Shown here piece by piece: positions 1 to 8,543 of a DNA stretch of 64,000 nucleotides. Each line of letters begins with the position of its first letter. The first letter of the stretch is position 1. The stretch is taken from NCBI RefSeq assembly GCF_000214175.1, contig NC_015564.1:62001-126000 (forward strand), read 5' to 3'. Below the pieces are notes generated by a model. That model was not told the DNA's origin, made no database searches, and was given only the letters and a program-made list of their open reading frames with translations. This stretch comes from Hoyosella subflava DQS3-9A1 (lineage in GTDB: Bacteria; Actinomycetota; Actinomycetes; Mycobacteriales; Mycobacteriaceae). The translations under genes and the position numbers were made by a program.

Positions 1-276
1 GGCGAAGACGCCCGGGGTGAGAGCTTGATCACCGAGAACTGTCCCGGCGGCGAAAAGCAGTCCCACGACATCGGGAATGGAGGTCTCTGGATGATCCTCG
101 CGCGCACCGAATACCGTCGATGTCGGCAAAAGTCCTGGGAGAGAGGCAACCCGGACGGCGAGCACGAGTAGCTGGGCCCATTCCTTGGTGCTTTCCGGCC
201 AGCGTCCGCTGAGCAGGAAGCCCTTAAGAGTGCCGCCTTGCTCGAACGGAGACATCTCTACTGTGTCCCGATTCAT
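1..276 (-). CDS. hypothetical protein, cut by window edge
   Basis: The minus strand is open from an ATG at 276 to the window edge, giving 92 codons with no stop. A strong AGGAGG lies 6 nt upstream of the ATG, so the start is well supported. The visible part begins MNRDTVEMSPFEQGG and later has a hydrophobic stretch (DVVGLLFAAGTVLG) that could be a membrane or buried helix. I do not recognise the family and the C-terminus is missing. The gene is divergent from mgtE, with about 216 bp between them. Confidence 0.6.
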   Translation of the reverse strand, partial: MNRDTVEMSPFEQGGTLKGFLLSGRWPESTKEWAQLLVLAVRVASLPGLLPTSTVFGAREDHPETSIPDVVGLLFAAGTVLGDQALTPGVFA

Positions 277-492
277 TGCTACCTCCTGCTTTTCCGGAGA
301 GACCTCCCGATCGGCCGATTGGGTTGGCGAAAGACCTGGTGATAGGACTATGAACAATTATCCCGCTGTCACACAAGGCTATGCGAGTGCTAACCGTATT
401 CGCGGGCTGTACATGCTCATGCAACGTATTCGTGCCAAAGTGGGAAGGCTGGGTTTGGATGGTGGGCGGAAGCGAGCGGGAGAGGATGGCGC

Positions 493-1860
493 GTGGTCAC
501 TGAAGATCTCGATGCAGTGGTAGACGATTGGCCTGACCGGATCCGTGAGGGCTCCTTATCTGCTGTCGCGCGTCAAGCCGCTGATTTATCCCTTCCTGAC
601 TTGGTCTGGGTGCTGGAACGGTTACGCGTCCGCGACCGCGCCATTGTGTTCCGGCTGCTCCCGAAAAGTCTTGCGCACGAGGTCTTCGAACGTTTCGACG
701 ACGGTCTGAAGGGCGAACTGTTCACTAGTCTGCGGGACGACCAGGTTGTGTCGTTGTTCTCAGACCTCGATCCCGATGACCGCGTCCATGTGATGGATGA
801 GTTGCCCGCGACCGTCGCGAAGAAGCTGCTGCAGGGCCTCTCCAAGCATGAACGGGAACTCACCGCCCCGATCCTTGGTTACGACCGCGGTTCGATTGGC
901 CGCTGGATGAGCACCGAGTTCGTGCGCGTACTCGAGGGCCAAACCGTCGCGGCAGCGCTGATGCAGATCCGGCAGCGGGGCAGGGATGCGGAGACGATCT
1001 ACACCGTTCCGGTGACAGATACTGCGAAGCGCCTCGTTGGCGTTGTGAGCTTGCGAGATTTGATGCTGGCGGACCCAGAGGTCCTCGTCAGCGAAGTGAT
1101 GAACGAGCCGATCAGCGTGACCGCCTCCGAAGCTGACGAGACTGCAGCGAGATTGTGTCTCGACGCGCAAGTCCTGGCGCTGCCGGTGGTCGATAAAGAG
1201 GACAGGCTCGTGGGGATCCTCACCGTCGACGATGCCGTGCGCATCACCGCGGTCGCAGAGGAAGAGGACGCCGCCCGTGCAGGTGCTATGGAGCCGCTGG
1301 GCAGGCCCTATTTGTCGACGCCCGTGCGTACCCTTGTCCGCACGCGTGTCATATGGCTGCTGCTGCTCGCGGTTTCCGCGGTAGCCACGGTGGGTGTGCT
1401 CGACCACTTCGAGGACGATCTGGCCGCTGTAGTGACGCTGGCGGTCTTCATCCCGCTTCTCATCGGATCGGGCGGTAACACGGGTTCGCAGGCGGCGGTC
1501 ACAATTACTCGCGCGCTGGCGGTGGGTGATGTTCGACCGAGAGACGTCGGGGTCGTCCTTTTCCGTGAGGTTCGGACCGGCGCCGTTTTGGGTGCCCTAC
1601 TCGGCACGCTCGCGCTTGGCGCTATCAGTCTGGTGGCAGTGTTCGTCGACGGCTACACAGCAGAAATAGGCGTCGTCGTCGCTGTGTCCATGCTCGCGAT
1701 CTGTACGCTCGCCGCCTCGGTGGGCGGCGTGATTCCGTTGTTCGCGAAGGCTGTGAAGATCGACCCAGCCGTCATGTCGACGCCATTCATTGCGACGTTT
1801 GTTGATGCCACCGGGCTAATCCTCTACTTCGTGATTGCGAAGTTAGTCCTGGGCATTTAG
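493..1860 (+). CDS. mgtE: magnesium transporter MgtE
   Basis: This is a membrane Mg2+ channel/transporter of 455 aa, the usual MgtE length. The layout is an N-terminal helical MgtE_N domain (about 20-130), a CBS pair (about 135-255) and five C-terminal membrane helices (about 285-455). The membrane part carries the GNTGSQ pore motif and the family signature around DPAVMSTPFIATFVDATG. In the family, the N and CBS domains sense cytosolic Mg2+ and close the pore. The GTG start is preceded by a GAGAGG-type ribosome site. The gene stands alone and ends at a strong hairpin shared with sodA on the other strand. Confidence 0.95.
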   Translation: MVTEDLDAVVDDWPDRIREGSLSAVARQAADLSLPDLVWVLERLRVRDRAIVFRLLPKSLAHEVFERFDDGLKGELFTSLRDDQVVSLFSDLDPDDRVHVMDELPATVAKKLLQGLSKHERELTAPILGYDRGSIGRWMSTEFVRVLEGQTVAAALMQIRQRGRDAETIYTVPVTDTAKRLVGVVSLRDLMLADPEVLVSEVMNEPISVTASEADETAARLCLDAQVLALPVVDKEDRLVGILTVDDAVRITAVAEEEDAARAGAMEPLGRPYLSTPVRTLVRTRVIWLLLLAVSAVATVGVLDHFEDDLAAVVTLAVFIPLLIGSGGNTGSQAAVTITRALAVGDVRPRDVGVVLFREVRTGAVLGALLGTLALGAISLVAVFVDGYTAEIGVVVAVSMLAICTLAASVGGVIPLFAKAVKIDPAVMSTPFIATFVDATGLILYFVIAKLVLGI

Positions 1861-1862
1861 TA

Positions 1863-1901
1863 GTGAAGCATTTTCCCTCCTCGTGAGGGAAAATGCTTCA
1901 C
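1863..1901. terminator. bidirectional hairpin terminator mgtE/sodA
   Basis: A perfect 17-bp inverted repeat (arms 1863-1879 and 1885-1901) surrounds a 5-nt loop directly after the mgtE stop and before the convergent sodA stop. Each arm contains an A/T tract next to a GGGA/TCCC core, so either strand can form a hairpin followed by U-rich RNA. Confidence 0.85.
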
Positions 1902-1915
1902 AGTCTCGTGCGGTT

Positions 1916-2539
1916 CTAGACGATGAGGCCGTTGGCCTGGGAGCGCGCACGGTCGAAGCGCGCCGCGACATCGTTCCAGTTCACGATGTTCCAGAAGGCG
2001 TTGACATAGTCCGCCTTGACGTTCTTGTACTGCAGGTAGAAGGCGTGCTCCCACATATCGAGCATCAGCAGCGGAGTGAGACCAATCGGGATGTTGCCCT
2101 GCTGGTCGTACAGCTGAACGATAATGGGGCGCTGGCCGATCGAGTCATACGCGAGAATGGACCAGCCGGAGCCCTGAATCGCGTTTGCGTTCGCGCTGAA
2201 ATGCGCCCGGAACTTGTCAAATGAACCGAAGTGCTCATCGATAGCGGCTGCTAGTTCGCCCTCTGGCTTATCACCGCCGTCCGGTGAGAGGTTATTCCAG
2301 AACACCGAGTGATTGGTGTGGCCACCGAGATGGAACGCGAGGTTCTTCTCGTGAAGGTTCACCACAGTGGCGAGCGTGTCGTTCTCACGCGCTTCAGCGA
2401 GCTTCTCGAGTGCGGTGTTTGCACCCGTCACGTAAGTCTGGTGGTGCTTGGAATGGTGGAGCTCCATGATCTGGCCCGAGATGTGGGGTTCCAGAGCGGA
2501 GTAGTCGTACGGCAGATCCGGAAGCGTGTAGACAGCCAC
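1916..2539 (-). CDS. sodA: superoxide dismutase (Fe/Mn)
   Basis: This 207-aa enzyme converts superoxide to H2O2 and O2, matching the length of mycobacterial SodA. Metal ligands are recognisable as His28 (LHHSKHH), His77 (GGHTNH), Asp161 and His165 ([15 protein letters not shown]). The residue aligned with the metal-selectivity position (M. tuberculosis His145) is Gln146 in YDQQGN, as in Mn-preferring enzymes. I chose the GTG at 2539 because AAGGA sits just upstream and the protein then begins [22 protein letters not shown] as in the family; upstream in-frame ATGs would only add unrelated sequence. No signal peptide is visible. Confidence 0.95.
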   Translation of the reverse strand: MAVYTLPDLPYDYSALEPHISGQIMELHHSKHHQTYVTGANTALEKLAEARENDTLATVVNLHEKNLAFHLGGHTNHSVFWNNLSPDGGDKPEGELAAAIDEHFGSFDKFRAHFSANANAIQGSGWSILAYDSIGQRPIIVQLYDQQGNIPIGLTPLLMLDMWEHAFYLQYKNVKADYVNAFWNIVNWNDVAARFDRARSQANGLIV

Positions 2540-2763
2540 GAGTGTCCTTTCTACGCGAGCCTGCGGGCCGCCTGCAGGTAAATGCAGATGCCCGCAGCGC
2601 GGACTGTTGAGTTTTTCAATGCCGTGCCAACTCTTTCTGATCGACACACTTTCCGCAACAACTTCGCGCTGAGCGAATTCCGCCAACGGAAGAGTTCGGG
2701 GAACCGAATTAAATTACGTCGTATGCCAATCTTTCTATCCGGCAGGGAGCGGCCGGGAACGCG

Positions 2764-2769
2764 TAGCAT
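2764..2769 (+). promoter_or_regulatory. putative -10 box (TAGCAT) of leaderless msrA
   Basis: TAGCAT lies 6 nt before the msrA ATG and no Shine-Dalgarno is present. This spacing would place the transcription start at the A of ATG. Confidence 0.5.
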
Positions 2770-2775
2770 CGCAGT

Positions 2776-3438
2776 ATGTCGTGGTTCGATGAACTCACAG
2801 GCCGGAAGAAGACGACTATGGTCACTCCCGAGCAGGCTCTGCCTGGCCGGGATACACCGTTGCGGATCTCGGGTGTGCACGCGGTGAATGGCGCTCGTAT
2901 CGTGCCGCCGTTTCCCGCCAGAACGGAGACGGCTGTTGTGGGTGAGGGCTGTTTCTGGGGTGCTGAACGCGTCTTCTGGAAACTGCCCGGCGTGCACGCG
3001 ACGGCAGTCGGATACGCAGGCGGGTATACCCCCAACCCGACGTACGAGGAAGTATGCACAGGCCTCACCGGCCACAACGAAGTTGTACTGGTGGCGTTCG
3101 ATCCCGATGTGATCAGTTACGAGCAGATCCTCCGCAATTTCTGGGAAAGCCACGACCCGACGCAGGGGATGCGTCAGGGCAACGACGTAGGCACCCAGTA
3201 CCGCTCAGCGATCTACACAGTCGGGGACGATCAGAGCGCAGCCGCTCAGGCCTCCGCCGAGGAGTACCAGAAGGCGCTCACCAAGGCTGGATACGGCCGG
3301 ATCACCACCGAGATCGCACCATTAACCTCCTTCTATTACGCGGAGGAATTCCACCAGCAGTACCTGCACAAGAACCCTGCCGGATATTGCGGGCTCGGAG
3401 GCACGGGAGTCAGCTGCCCAGTCGGCCTCGGCGCCTAG
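2776..3438 (+). CDS. msrA: peptide-methionine (S)-S-oxide reductase MsrA
   Basis: This enzyme reduces methionine-S-sulfoxide in proteins and free methionine, using thioredoxin. The 220-aa protein has an N-terminal extension of about 50 aa and then the MsrA domain with the catalytic [11 protein letters not shown] motif (Cys at about 58), the GYAGG motif and the conserved [10 protein letters not shown] and GHNEVV segments. A C-terminal [11 protein letters not shown] tail supplies likely resolving cysteines. It is divergent from sodA across 236 bp, so two oxidative-stress genes share one intergenic region. The ATG at 2776 fits the leaderless pattern. Confidence 0.95.
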   Translation: MSWFDELTGRKKTTMVTPEQALPGRDTPLRISGVHAVNGARIVPPFPARTETAVVGEGCFWGAERVFWKLPGVHATAVGYAGGYTPNPTYEEVCTGLTGHNEVVLVAFDPDVISYEQILRNFWESHDPTQGMRQGNDVGTQYRSAIYTVGDDQSAAAQASAEEYQKALTKAGYGRITTEIAPLTSFYYAEEFHQQYLHKNPAGYCGLGGTGVSCPVGLGA

Positions 3439-3467
3439 CCGCCTCCCGCGCGTCTACGGAGGAGCCA

Positions 3468-4262
3468 TCAACTCCGGGGTTCCCAGCGCCAGCGTTTCCG
3501 GGCAACCGACACCGCGATCCACGTCCACAGGGCCGTGATCAACAGTGCGCTGACAAGTGGCGGCAACGCGGTGAGTGCGCCCTGCGCGATCATATCCTCG
3601 GAGGCGCCCATACCGCGTGCGAGCAGGCTGGTCAGGGAGGCGAACGGGATCGCGCTGACGAGGCGGCCCTGCATCTCGTCAAGTGGCTGCAGCACCAGGT
3701 TTGCGCCTACTGCTCCGAGGATGATCAGCGGCATGACCGTCCACTGCACCCGCTCGATGTTCGGCGCGACACTGCCAGTCGCGACTCCCGCGGCAACAGC
3801 CAGCACGGCGGTGCCGAGGAGCGCGAGCACGACGTACCCCGGCTGCTGCGGGAAGGGTGCTCCCAGCGCGAGGCATCCGCCAAGGACGATGAGTCCCTGC
3901 ACGGTACCGATGAGAATGAGTGGTCCCGCGATGGCGCTCAGCATTTGTGCCGGAGCTAATTCGCTCGTCCGCAGCCGCTTGAACAGTTGTGTTTCGCGCC
4001 GCGCCGTCACCACCGATGCGCTCGTCACGTATACCGAGAACAACAACGCGAGAATGCACATCGGTGCGGCGATCTGCGCCCACTGCTCCGACGTTTCAGG
4101 CTGAGCGAGAATCGGGAAGATCATTACGAATGCCGGCGCGAACACCATGGTTAAAAGGGTGACTCGCTGGCGCACGATCATCGTGAGTTCAAAACGCATC
4201 ATCCGCAGCGTGCGGGTGATCGGATGGACGGATACGGGCGCTGGAGGTGCTGTGGTTGTCAT
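3468..4262 (-). CDS. ABC-2 type transporter permease
   Basis: This 264-aa membrane subunit of an ABC exporter has about six hydrophobic segments after a short cytosolic start (MTTTAPPAPVSVHPITRTLRM). It matches the ABC-2 membrane family found in drug and lipid exporters. An AGGAG 7-8 nt before the ATG at 4262 decides the start; longer in-frame upstream sequence would overlap the ATPase gene. It sits 11 bp downstream of the ATPase, so the two form one operon. The substrate cannot be read from sequence; the neighbouring sensor kinase pair suggests induction by a drug or by envelope stress. Confidence 0.88.
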   Translation of the reverse strand: MTTTAPPAPVSVHPITRTLRMMRFELTMIVRQRVTLLTMVFAPAFVMIFPILAQPETSEQWAQIAAPMCILALLFSVYVTSASVVTARRETQLFKRLRTSELAPAQMLSAIAGPLILIGTVQGLIVLGGCLALGAPFPQQPGYVVLALLGTAVLAVAAGVATGSVAPNIERVQWTVMPLIILGAVGANLVLQPLDEMQGRLVSAIPFASLTSLLARGMGASEDMIAQGALTALPPLVSALLITALWTWIAVSVARKRWRWEPRS

Positions 4263-4273
4263 GTGCTGGCTCC

Positions 4274-5245
4274 TTAGTTGAGCGGCTGGCCGCTGATGTC
4301 GAGAAACACTTCTTCCAGCGACGCCGGTGTGGCGCGCAGGGGACCGAGACGCAAGCCGGACGCGTCGGCTGCGTTCATGAGCCACGTGAGGGCGAGTTGC
4401 TGGTCGGTGCTTTCGAGAACAAGTACCTCTTTCCCGCGCTGTGTCTCACGGCGCATCTCGACACCATCCGGTAGCCGATGATGCGCTGGCGGCCAATAAC
4501 CGTCGTCGAGTTCCACGGTGACTCGTGAGGGGCGGCTCGCGAGAACTTCGCTGAGCGTTCCGGTTACCGCGATTTCACCGCCGTGCATAATCGCGACGCG
4601 ATCAGCGAGCGCCTCAGCTTCCTCGAGGTAATGCGTGGTCAGAACGACTGTTGTTCCAGCCCCGCGTAAGTCACTGATGACAGACCACAAGGTTCGCCGC
4701 GATTCCGGGTCGAGGCCGGTCGTCGGCTCATCGAGAATGATGAGTTCCGGGTTGCCCCAGATCGCCAGGGCAAGATCCAGGCGCCGCCGCTCACCGCCAG
4801 AAAGGGACGTGACTGTGTGGCTGGCGCGGTGATCGAGGCCGACCGTGCGGAGTGCGCGATCGACGTCGTCAGTGCGGGACGACAGGGATTTCCACAGTTT
4901 GACGGTCGCGGTGACGCTAATTTCGCCGAAGAAGCCGGCTTCTTGCAGCACCACACCAGTGCGGGCACGGACGGTGCCTGGATGCTGGCGCGGATCTGTG
5001 CCAAAGACCTTCAATTCTCCGGCCTCTCTGGCACGGAAGCCTTGGAGAATCTCGAGCGTCGTTGTCTTCCCAGCGCCGTTTGTGCCGAGCAGCGCGAAGA
5101 TCTCGCCGCGCTGAACTTGCAGGTCGACGGAGTTCACTGCGCGGTGTGCGCCGTACGCGTAACAAATGCCGCGCGCATCGATCACTGCATCGTGGGACGC
5201 GATTACGGCGCCGTCTCTGTGGTGTGGGGACGCAAGCTTTTCCAT
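4274..5245 (-). CDS. ABC transporter ATP-binding protein (DrrA-like)
   Basis: This 323-aa nucleotide-binding subunit partners the permease just downstream. Visible motifs are Walker A (LLGTNGAGKTTT, about 53-64), the Q-loop (VVLQEAGF), signature LSGGERRR, Walker B (ELIILDEPTTGLDPESRR) and the H-loop (VLTTHYLEEAEALADR). The C-terminal extension (about 240-323) resembles the DUF4162-type tail of DrrA/CcmA exporters. Its start region is divergent from the histidine kinase gene. Energising export of an unknown, probably hydrophobic, substrate is inferred. Confidence 0.92.
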   Translation of the reverse strand: MEKLASPHHRDGAVIASHDAVIDARGICYAYGAHRAVNSVDLQVQRGEIFALLGTNGAGKTTTLEILQGFRAREAGELKVFGTDPRQHPGTVRARTGVVLQEAGFFGEISVTATVKLWKSLSSRTDDVDRALRTVGLDHRASHTVTSLSGGERRRLDLALAIWGNPELIILDEPTTGLDPESRRTLWSVISDLRGAGTTVVLTTHYLEEAEALADRVAIMHGGEIAVTGTLSEVLASRPSRVTVELDDGYWPPAHHRLPDGVEMRRETQRGKEVLVLESTDQQLALTWLMNAADASGLRLGPLRATPASLEEVFLDISGQPLN

Positions 5246-5304
5246 GCATTCAGCGTCGCGTTCGCCAGGAGTTTTCGTTAGTCCGCGATGTCACCGGCTT
5301 GCCA

Positions 5305-5316
5305 TGACAAATGTCA
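5305..5316. promoter_or_regulatory. candidate operator palindrome between ABC exporter and sensor kinase
   Basis: TGACA-AA-TGTCA is a perfect inverted repeat with a 2-nt spacer in the 130-bp divergent region between the ABC operon and the two-component system. NarL/LuxR-type regulators bind inverted repeats of this size, so the adjacent response regulator is the natural candidate. No binding evidence is available here. Confidence 0.35.
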
Positions 5317-5375
5317 GCGCGAAATCGTGACCGCCGCATACGTCCTGGCAGCGTGGCTCTGCAAGAATCGACAGA

Positions 5376-6539
5376 GTGACCACGCTGATGTCGCGGACGT
5401 GGCATTCCCGCACCCAAGTCGATCGTGTAGCGCTCTACACGATCGGCTCGCTGCACATGATCGCGTGGATGTTCGTGGTGGTGTTCCTTGTTGGCCTCGG
5501 TGTACCCCGAACGCCGTCCGAATTCGCGGGCTTCGCTGTGCTTCTCGCTACTGGGGGAACAGCGGCGTATGTGCTCCAGCTCGGCATCCGGCGCAACAGG
5601 CACGGTACGGCTGTATCGGTCTGGCCGTTCGCTGTTCTCGCCTTGCTGGTAGCTGCAGCGGTTATGGTTGCCGCTCTAGGCAGTGGAGACACGGAAAACT
5701 GGGAGATCCAGGTGTCCCACGCAGCGCTCATCCTCGGTGTCCTAGCGGTATCGCCGCTGGCGTCTGGTCAGCGAGCCGCCACGATCGCCGTGGGGGCGGG
5801 GCTCGTTTCGTATGTGATCGTCGGGGAAGCGCCGCTCGCTGTGCTTCTCGGTGGGGCAGCGGTGTTCCTGATCGCCACGACACGTATCTCCCTGTGGATG
5901 CTGCGAGTCGTGGATGAACTCGATGCCGCGCGGGCGAAAGAAGCGGCGCTCTCGGTGGCAGAAGAACGGCTGCGTTTCGCGCGGGACCTGCATGATGTAG
6001 TGGGGCGGGCGCTTTCCGTCATCAGCGTAAAAAGCGAGCTTGCCACAGTGCTAGCCGACCGGGACATTGAGCGCGCTGCAGATCAGATGCGGGAAGTCCG
6101 AGAACTCGCGAACGACTCACTGCGTGAAATGCGTCAACTTGTTCGCGGCTATCGCGGACTCGATCTCGCCGCTGAAGTTGACGGTGCGCGAGCGCTGCTG
6201 CAGTCGGCCGGCATCGACGTGACGGTCGAGGGGGAGGTCGCGGACGTACCGGAGAGGTTCCGCGAGGCCGCGGCGTGGATGGTGCGCGAAGGCGTAACGA
6301 ATATCCTGCGGCACTCAGTCGCACGCAACTGCACCATCATGGTTGCCGCAGGCGCCATTTCGCTCCGCAACGATGGTGCCCCGTCACGAGAAACAGACGA
6401 CGGTGCCACGAAACACGGCAATGGGCTGGCCGGGCTGTCCGAGCGGATGAACGCGGCAGGTGCCGCGCTCGTCTCCCGGCACACAGGTAGTGAGTTTGAG
6501 CTTCGCGCCGAATTTCCGCACACCAAAAGGGAGACGTAG
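5376..6539 (+). CDS. sensor histidine kinase (HisKA_3, NarL/DesK type)
   Basis: This 387-aa kinase has four to five N-terminal membrane segments (about 15-180) with almost no extracellular loop. The dimerisation/phosphoacceptor box follows at EERLRFARDLHDVVGR (His about 210), then a HATPase_c domain with an N-box around REGVTNILRHS and a G-box at GNGLAGLSERM. A kinase with no sizeable sensor domain next to an ABC exporter usually senses membrane or drug stress. The start may be GTG 5376 or ATG 5388. Its stop overlaps the response regulator GTG by 1 nt, so the pair is translationally coupled. Confidence 0.9.
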   Translation: MTTLMSRTWHSRTQVDRVALYTIGSLHMIAWMFVVVFLVGLGVPRTPSEFAGFAVLLATGGTAAYVLQLGIRRNRHGTAVSVWPFAVLALLVAAAVMVAALGSGDTENWEIQVSHAALILGVLAVSPLASGQRAATIAVGAGLVSYVIVGEAPLAVLLGGAAVFLIATTRISLWMLRVVDELDAARAKEAALSVAEERLRFARDLHDVVGRALSVISVKSELATVLADRDIERAADQMREVRELANDSLREMRQLVRGYRGLDLAAEVDGARALLQSAGIDVTVEGEVADVPERFREAAAWMVREGVTNILRHSVARNCTIMVAAGAISLRNDGAPSRETDDGATKHGNGLAGLSERMNAAGAALVSRHTGSEFELRAEFPHTKRET

Positions 6540-7162
6540 TGGACGACGGTCGCGCGGTAATCAGCGTTCTTCTCGCCGATGATGAAAACCTCATACGCGC
6601 GGCATTGCGCACCATGCTCGACCTTGAACCAGACATCGACGTCGTCGCCGAAGCCTCTACCGGGGACGAAGCGCTGAGCAAAGCACGAGCATTTACTCCG
6701 GATATCGCGGTGCTTGACCTTCAGATGCCCGTGCTCGACGGGGTAGAGGTGGCCGAGCGGCTCCGTGAACATCTTCCGAACTGCGGCGTCGTCATCGTCA
6801 CCAGCCACGGCCGCCCCGGTTACCTCAAGCGTGCACTCAGTGTCGGCGCGCGGGGATTCCTGCCCAAGACGACGTCAGCAAGCACCCTTGCGGACGTGAT
6901 CCGCAAGGTCGCGGCGGGCGGCCGTTTCGTCGACCCCGAGATCGCGGCTGAAGCGATCAGCGCTGGCGACAGCCCCCTCACCCCGCGGGAGGCCGACGTT
7001 CTCGAACACGCGGCAGAGGGTGCTTCCGTCGAGGAAATCGCCCGCCGGGTGTCGCTCACACCGGGGACGACGCGCAACTATCTGTCGTCCGCGGTGTCGA
7101 AACTTGGTGCGGCGAATCGATATGAGGCGTGTGTGATCGCACGGCGTTTCGGGTGGATTTGA
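6539..7162 (+). CDS. LuxR/NarL-family response regulator
   Basis: This 207-aa DNA-binding regulator is the partner of the preceding kinase. The receiver domain (about 8-125) has the acidic pair DDEN, phosphoacceptor Asp in VLDLQMP and Lys in LPKTT. The C-terminal helix-turn-helix of LuxR type spans about 142-205 (LTPREADVLEHAAEGAS, then SVEEIARRVSL). It overlaps the kinase stop by 1 nt with a GTG start. The likely targets are its own operon and the divergent ABC exporter; a small palindrome at 5305-5316 is a candidate site. Confidence 0.92.
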   Translation: MDDGRAVISVLLADDENLIRAALRTMLDLEPDIDVVAEASTGDEALSKARAFTPDIAVLDLQMPVLDGVEVAERLREHLPNCGVVIVTSHGRPGYLKRALSVGARGFLPKTTSASTLADVIRKVAAGGRFVDPEIAAEAISAGDSPLTPREADVLEHAAEGASVEEIARRVSLTPGTTRNYLSSAVSKLGAANRYEACVIARRFGWI

Positions 7163-7220
7163 GGGGTTGTTTGCTGCGGAGCCGGGGAAATGGTGGCTCT
7201 TTCCGCCCACCTCTGCGAGG

Positions 7221-7249
7221 TAGTATTTCGTATCTGAAGTAGTACGTAT
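7221..7249 (+). promoter_or_regulatory. direct repeat upstream of vapB, candidate autoregulatory site
   Basis: TAGTATTTCGTAT (7221-7233) and TAGTACGTAT (7240-7249) form an imperfect direct repeat 12 nt before the vapB ATG. Toxin-antitoxin operons are normally autorepressed through repeats overlapping the promoter, so this is the likely operator/promoter. Confidence 0.35.
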
Positions 7250-7260
7250 TAGGGGTTCCG

Positions 7261-7488
7261 ATGCGCCTCAATAGCAAAGGGCACGTGACTATTCCTGCCG
7301 AACTGCGCCGGAAGTATGCGCTAGAGGAAGGCGACCAGCTAGAGGTAGTGGAGGTTGGCAACGCGCTGCAAACCGTGCGGCGCAAGGGCGCGCGGCGGCG
7401 GGGCAAGCGCCTCATTCAACATATGCGTGGGCGCGCGACTACGACGATGAGTACAGATGAGTTGATGGAACTGTTCCGTGGCGAATAG
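7261..7488 (+). CDS. vapB: AbrB/SpoVT-type antitoxin VapB
   Basis: This 75-aa protein has a swapped-hairpin AbrB domain at the N-terminus (MRLNSKGHVTIPAELRRKY, with EEGDQLEVVEV after it), which binds DNA. A basic linker (RRKGARRRGKR) follows, then a short C-terminal helix (STDELMELFRGE) of the kind that docks into a PIN toxin. AGGGG lies 5 nt before the ATG. It overlaps the vapC frame by 11 nt, the usual coupled arrangement. The antitoxin looks intact although its toxin does not. Confidence 0.85.
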   Translation: MRLNSKGHVTIPAELRRKYALEEGDQLEVVEVGNALQTVRRKGARRRGKRLIQHMRGRATTTMSTDELMELFRGE

Positions 7489-7828
7489 CGGCGCGTTGCG
7501 GGCGGTCTCAAAACATCCTGTCACGCTGATGGATACATGTGTGCTTCTCGATGTCCTCACCGACGACCCGAATTGGGCCGATTGGTCTGACGATGCGTTG
7601 GCCGAGGCGCGTGATCCAGGGCCTATCGTCATAAATCCGATCATTTACGCCGAGGTTGCCGACGGTTTCGACACCATCGAAGAGCTGGACAACGCGTTGC
7701 CGGAGTCGGAGTTGGAGAGGGTAGACCTACCCTATGCCGCCGGCTTCGTGGCGAGTAAGGCCTTCGTGGCGTATCGACATCGCGGTGGCGAGAAAAGGAG
7801 CTTCAACGAGGTAACATGGCTGCTCTGA
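7478..7828 (+). pseudogene. vapC: VapC-type PIN toxin, C-terminally truncated
   Basis: The reading frame starts like a PIN-domain ribonuclease: VTLMDTCVLLDVLTDD carries the first catalytic Asp (Asp19), IIYAEVADGFD carries the conserved Glu, and YRHRGGEKRS is the segment that normally leads into a P-D-F-x-I-G-A-H-A motif. Here the sequence switches to FNEVTWLL and a stop, so the downstream acidic residues of the Mg2+ site are absent. The product is 116 aa, whereas PIN toxins usually have about 130-145. The break falls where the next gene's upstream region begins, which suggests a deletion junction near 7800. The nuclease is probably inactive. Confidence 0.65.
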
Positions 7829-7831
7829 CCG

Positions 7832-8146
7832 GTGTTCTTCCTTCTGGCCGCGATCGCGACGTCGCTGTTCCTGGGATATTTCACCTGGCGGCTCTGGGGG
7901 ATCGGTGAGCGTGGCCACGCCTTGTGGGTTGGCGTGGCCACAGTAATGAACGTTGTCATCGCAGCGATCTACGACTTCTGGTCAATCCCCGGCGACGACG
8001 CGAACCACACAATCGTCTACACGCTCGCGCTCTTCACGTGGGGCTTGGCGATGCTCGTGATCTACCGCGCGTACTCGGCATTCGATGCCCACAACAAGGC
8101 GCCCATGCCAGTCGGCCCGGCCCCGGCCGGGCCGGTCACGCACTGA
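7832..8146 (+). CDS. small three-helix membrane protein
   Basis: The frame encodes about 104 aa with hydrophobic helices near residues 1-22, 30-48 and 62-80 and a Pro-rich C-terminus (APMPVGPAPAGPVTH). I do not recognise the family. The start is uncertain: GTG 7832 lies one codon after the vapC stop in the same frame and has no Shine-Dalgarno. A single TGA-to-TGG change would join the two frames (TWLL-W-PVFFLLA), so the true N-terminus may have been lost with the vapC 3' end. Expression is doubtful. Confidence 0.5.
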   Translation: MFFLLAAIATSLFLGYFTWRLWGIGERGHALWVGVATVMNVVIAAIYDFWSIPGDDANHTIVYTLALFTWGLAMLVIYRAYSAFDAHNKAPMPVGPAPAGPVTH

Positions 8147-8186
8147 CTCTCACAGCAGCACGATGAACACAAGGCTTGCACTTCGT

Positions 8187-8543
8187 CTAGCGAGAGGGCA
8201 GCGTGACATGAGCGCCAGCAAATAAGGCTTTGGCCACCGTGACAGCCGAAATGGCTTTGGGCCATCCGGCGTAGAAGGCGATGTGCGTGATGACTTCTAT
8301 GAGCTCGGCCTCGGTGACACCGTTCTCCCGCGCCAGTTTCAGGTGGTAGCGAAGTTGTTCGTGATTGCCGCCAGAGATGAGAGCGGCCACCGTGATCAGG
8401 CTTCGGTCCCGCGGGGAGAGTTCGGGCCGCGTCCAGATGTCGCCGTACAGAACCTCGTCGGTGAGTGAGGCCAGCTTGGGGGCGAGGGCTCCCATGAACT
8501 GCTGTGCTGGCGTCGTTGTTGTCGACTCACTCATGGTGGTCAT
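8187..8543 (-). CDS. carboxymuconolactone decarboxylase family protein
   Basis: This 118-aa protein has the CMD/AhpD fold signature: RPELSPRDRSLITVAALIS, then GGNHEQLRYHLKLARENGVT and EAELIEVITHIAFYAGWPKA. It has no CxxC pair, so it is not an AhpD-type peroxidase; it resembles the cysteine-free branch that includes 4-carboxymuconolactone decarboxylases. No aromatic-catabolism neighbours are present, so the substrate is unknown. Two start codons four codons apart (8543, 8531) are possible. It converges on the small membrane protein gene. Confidence 0.82.
   Translation of the reverse strand: MTTMSESTTTTPAQQFMGALAPKLASLTDEVLYGDIWTRPELSPRDRSLITVAALISGGNHEQLRYHLKLARENGVTEAELIEVITHIAFYAGWPKAISAVTVAKALFAGAHVTLPSR

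Noticed and set aside
3054-3959. 301-codon plus-strand frame over msrA and the ABC permease
   Set aside because: It overlaps two well-supported genes, is Arg/His/Ser-rich and has no ribosome site.
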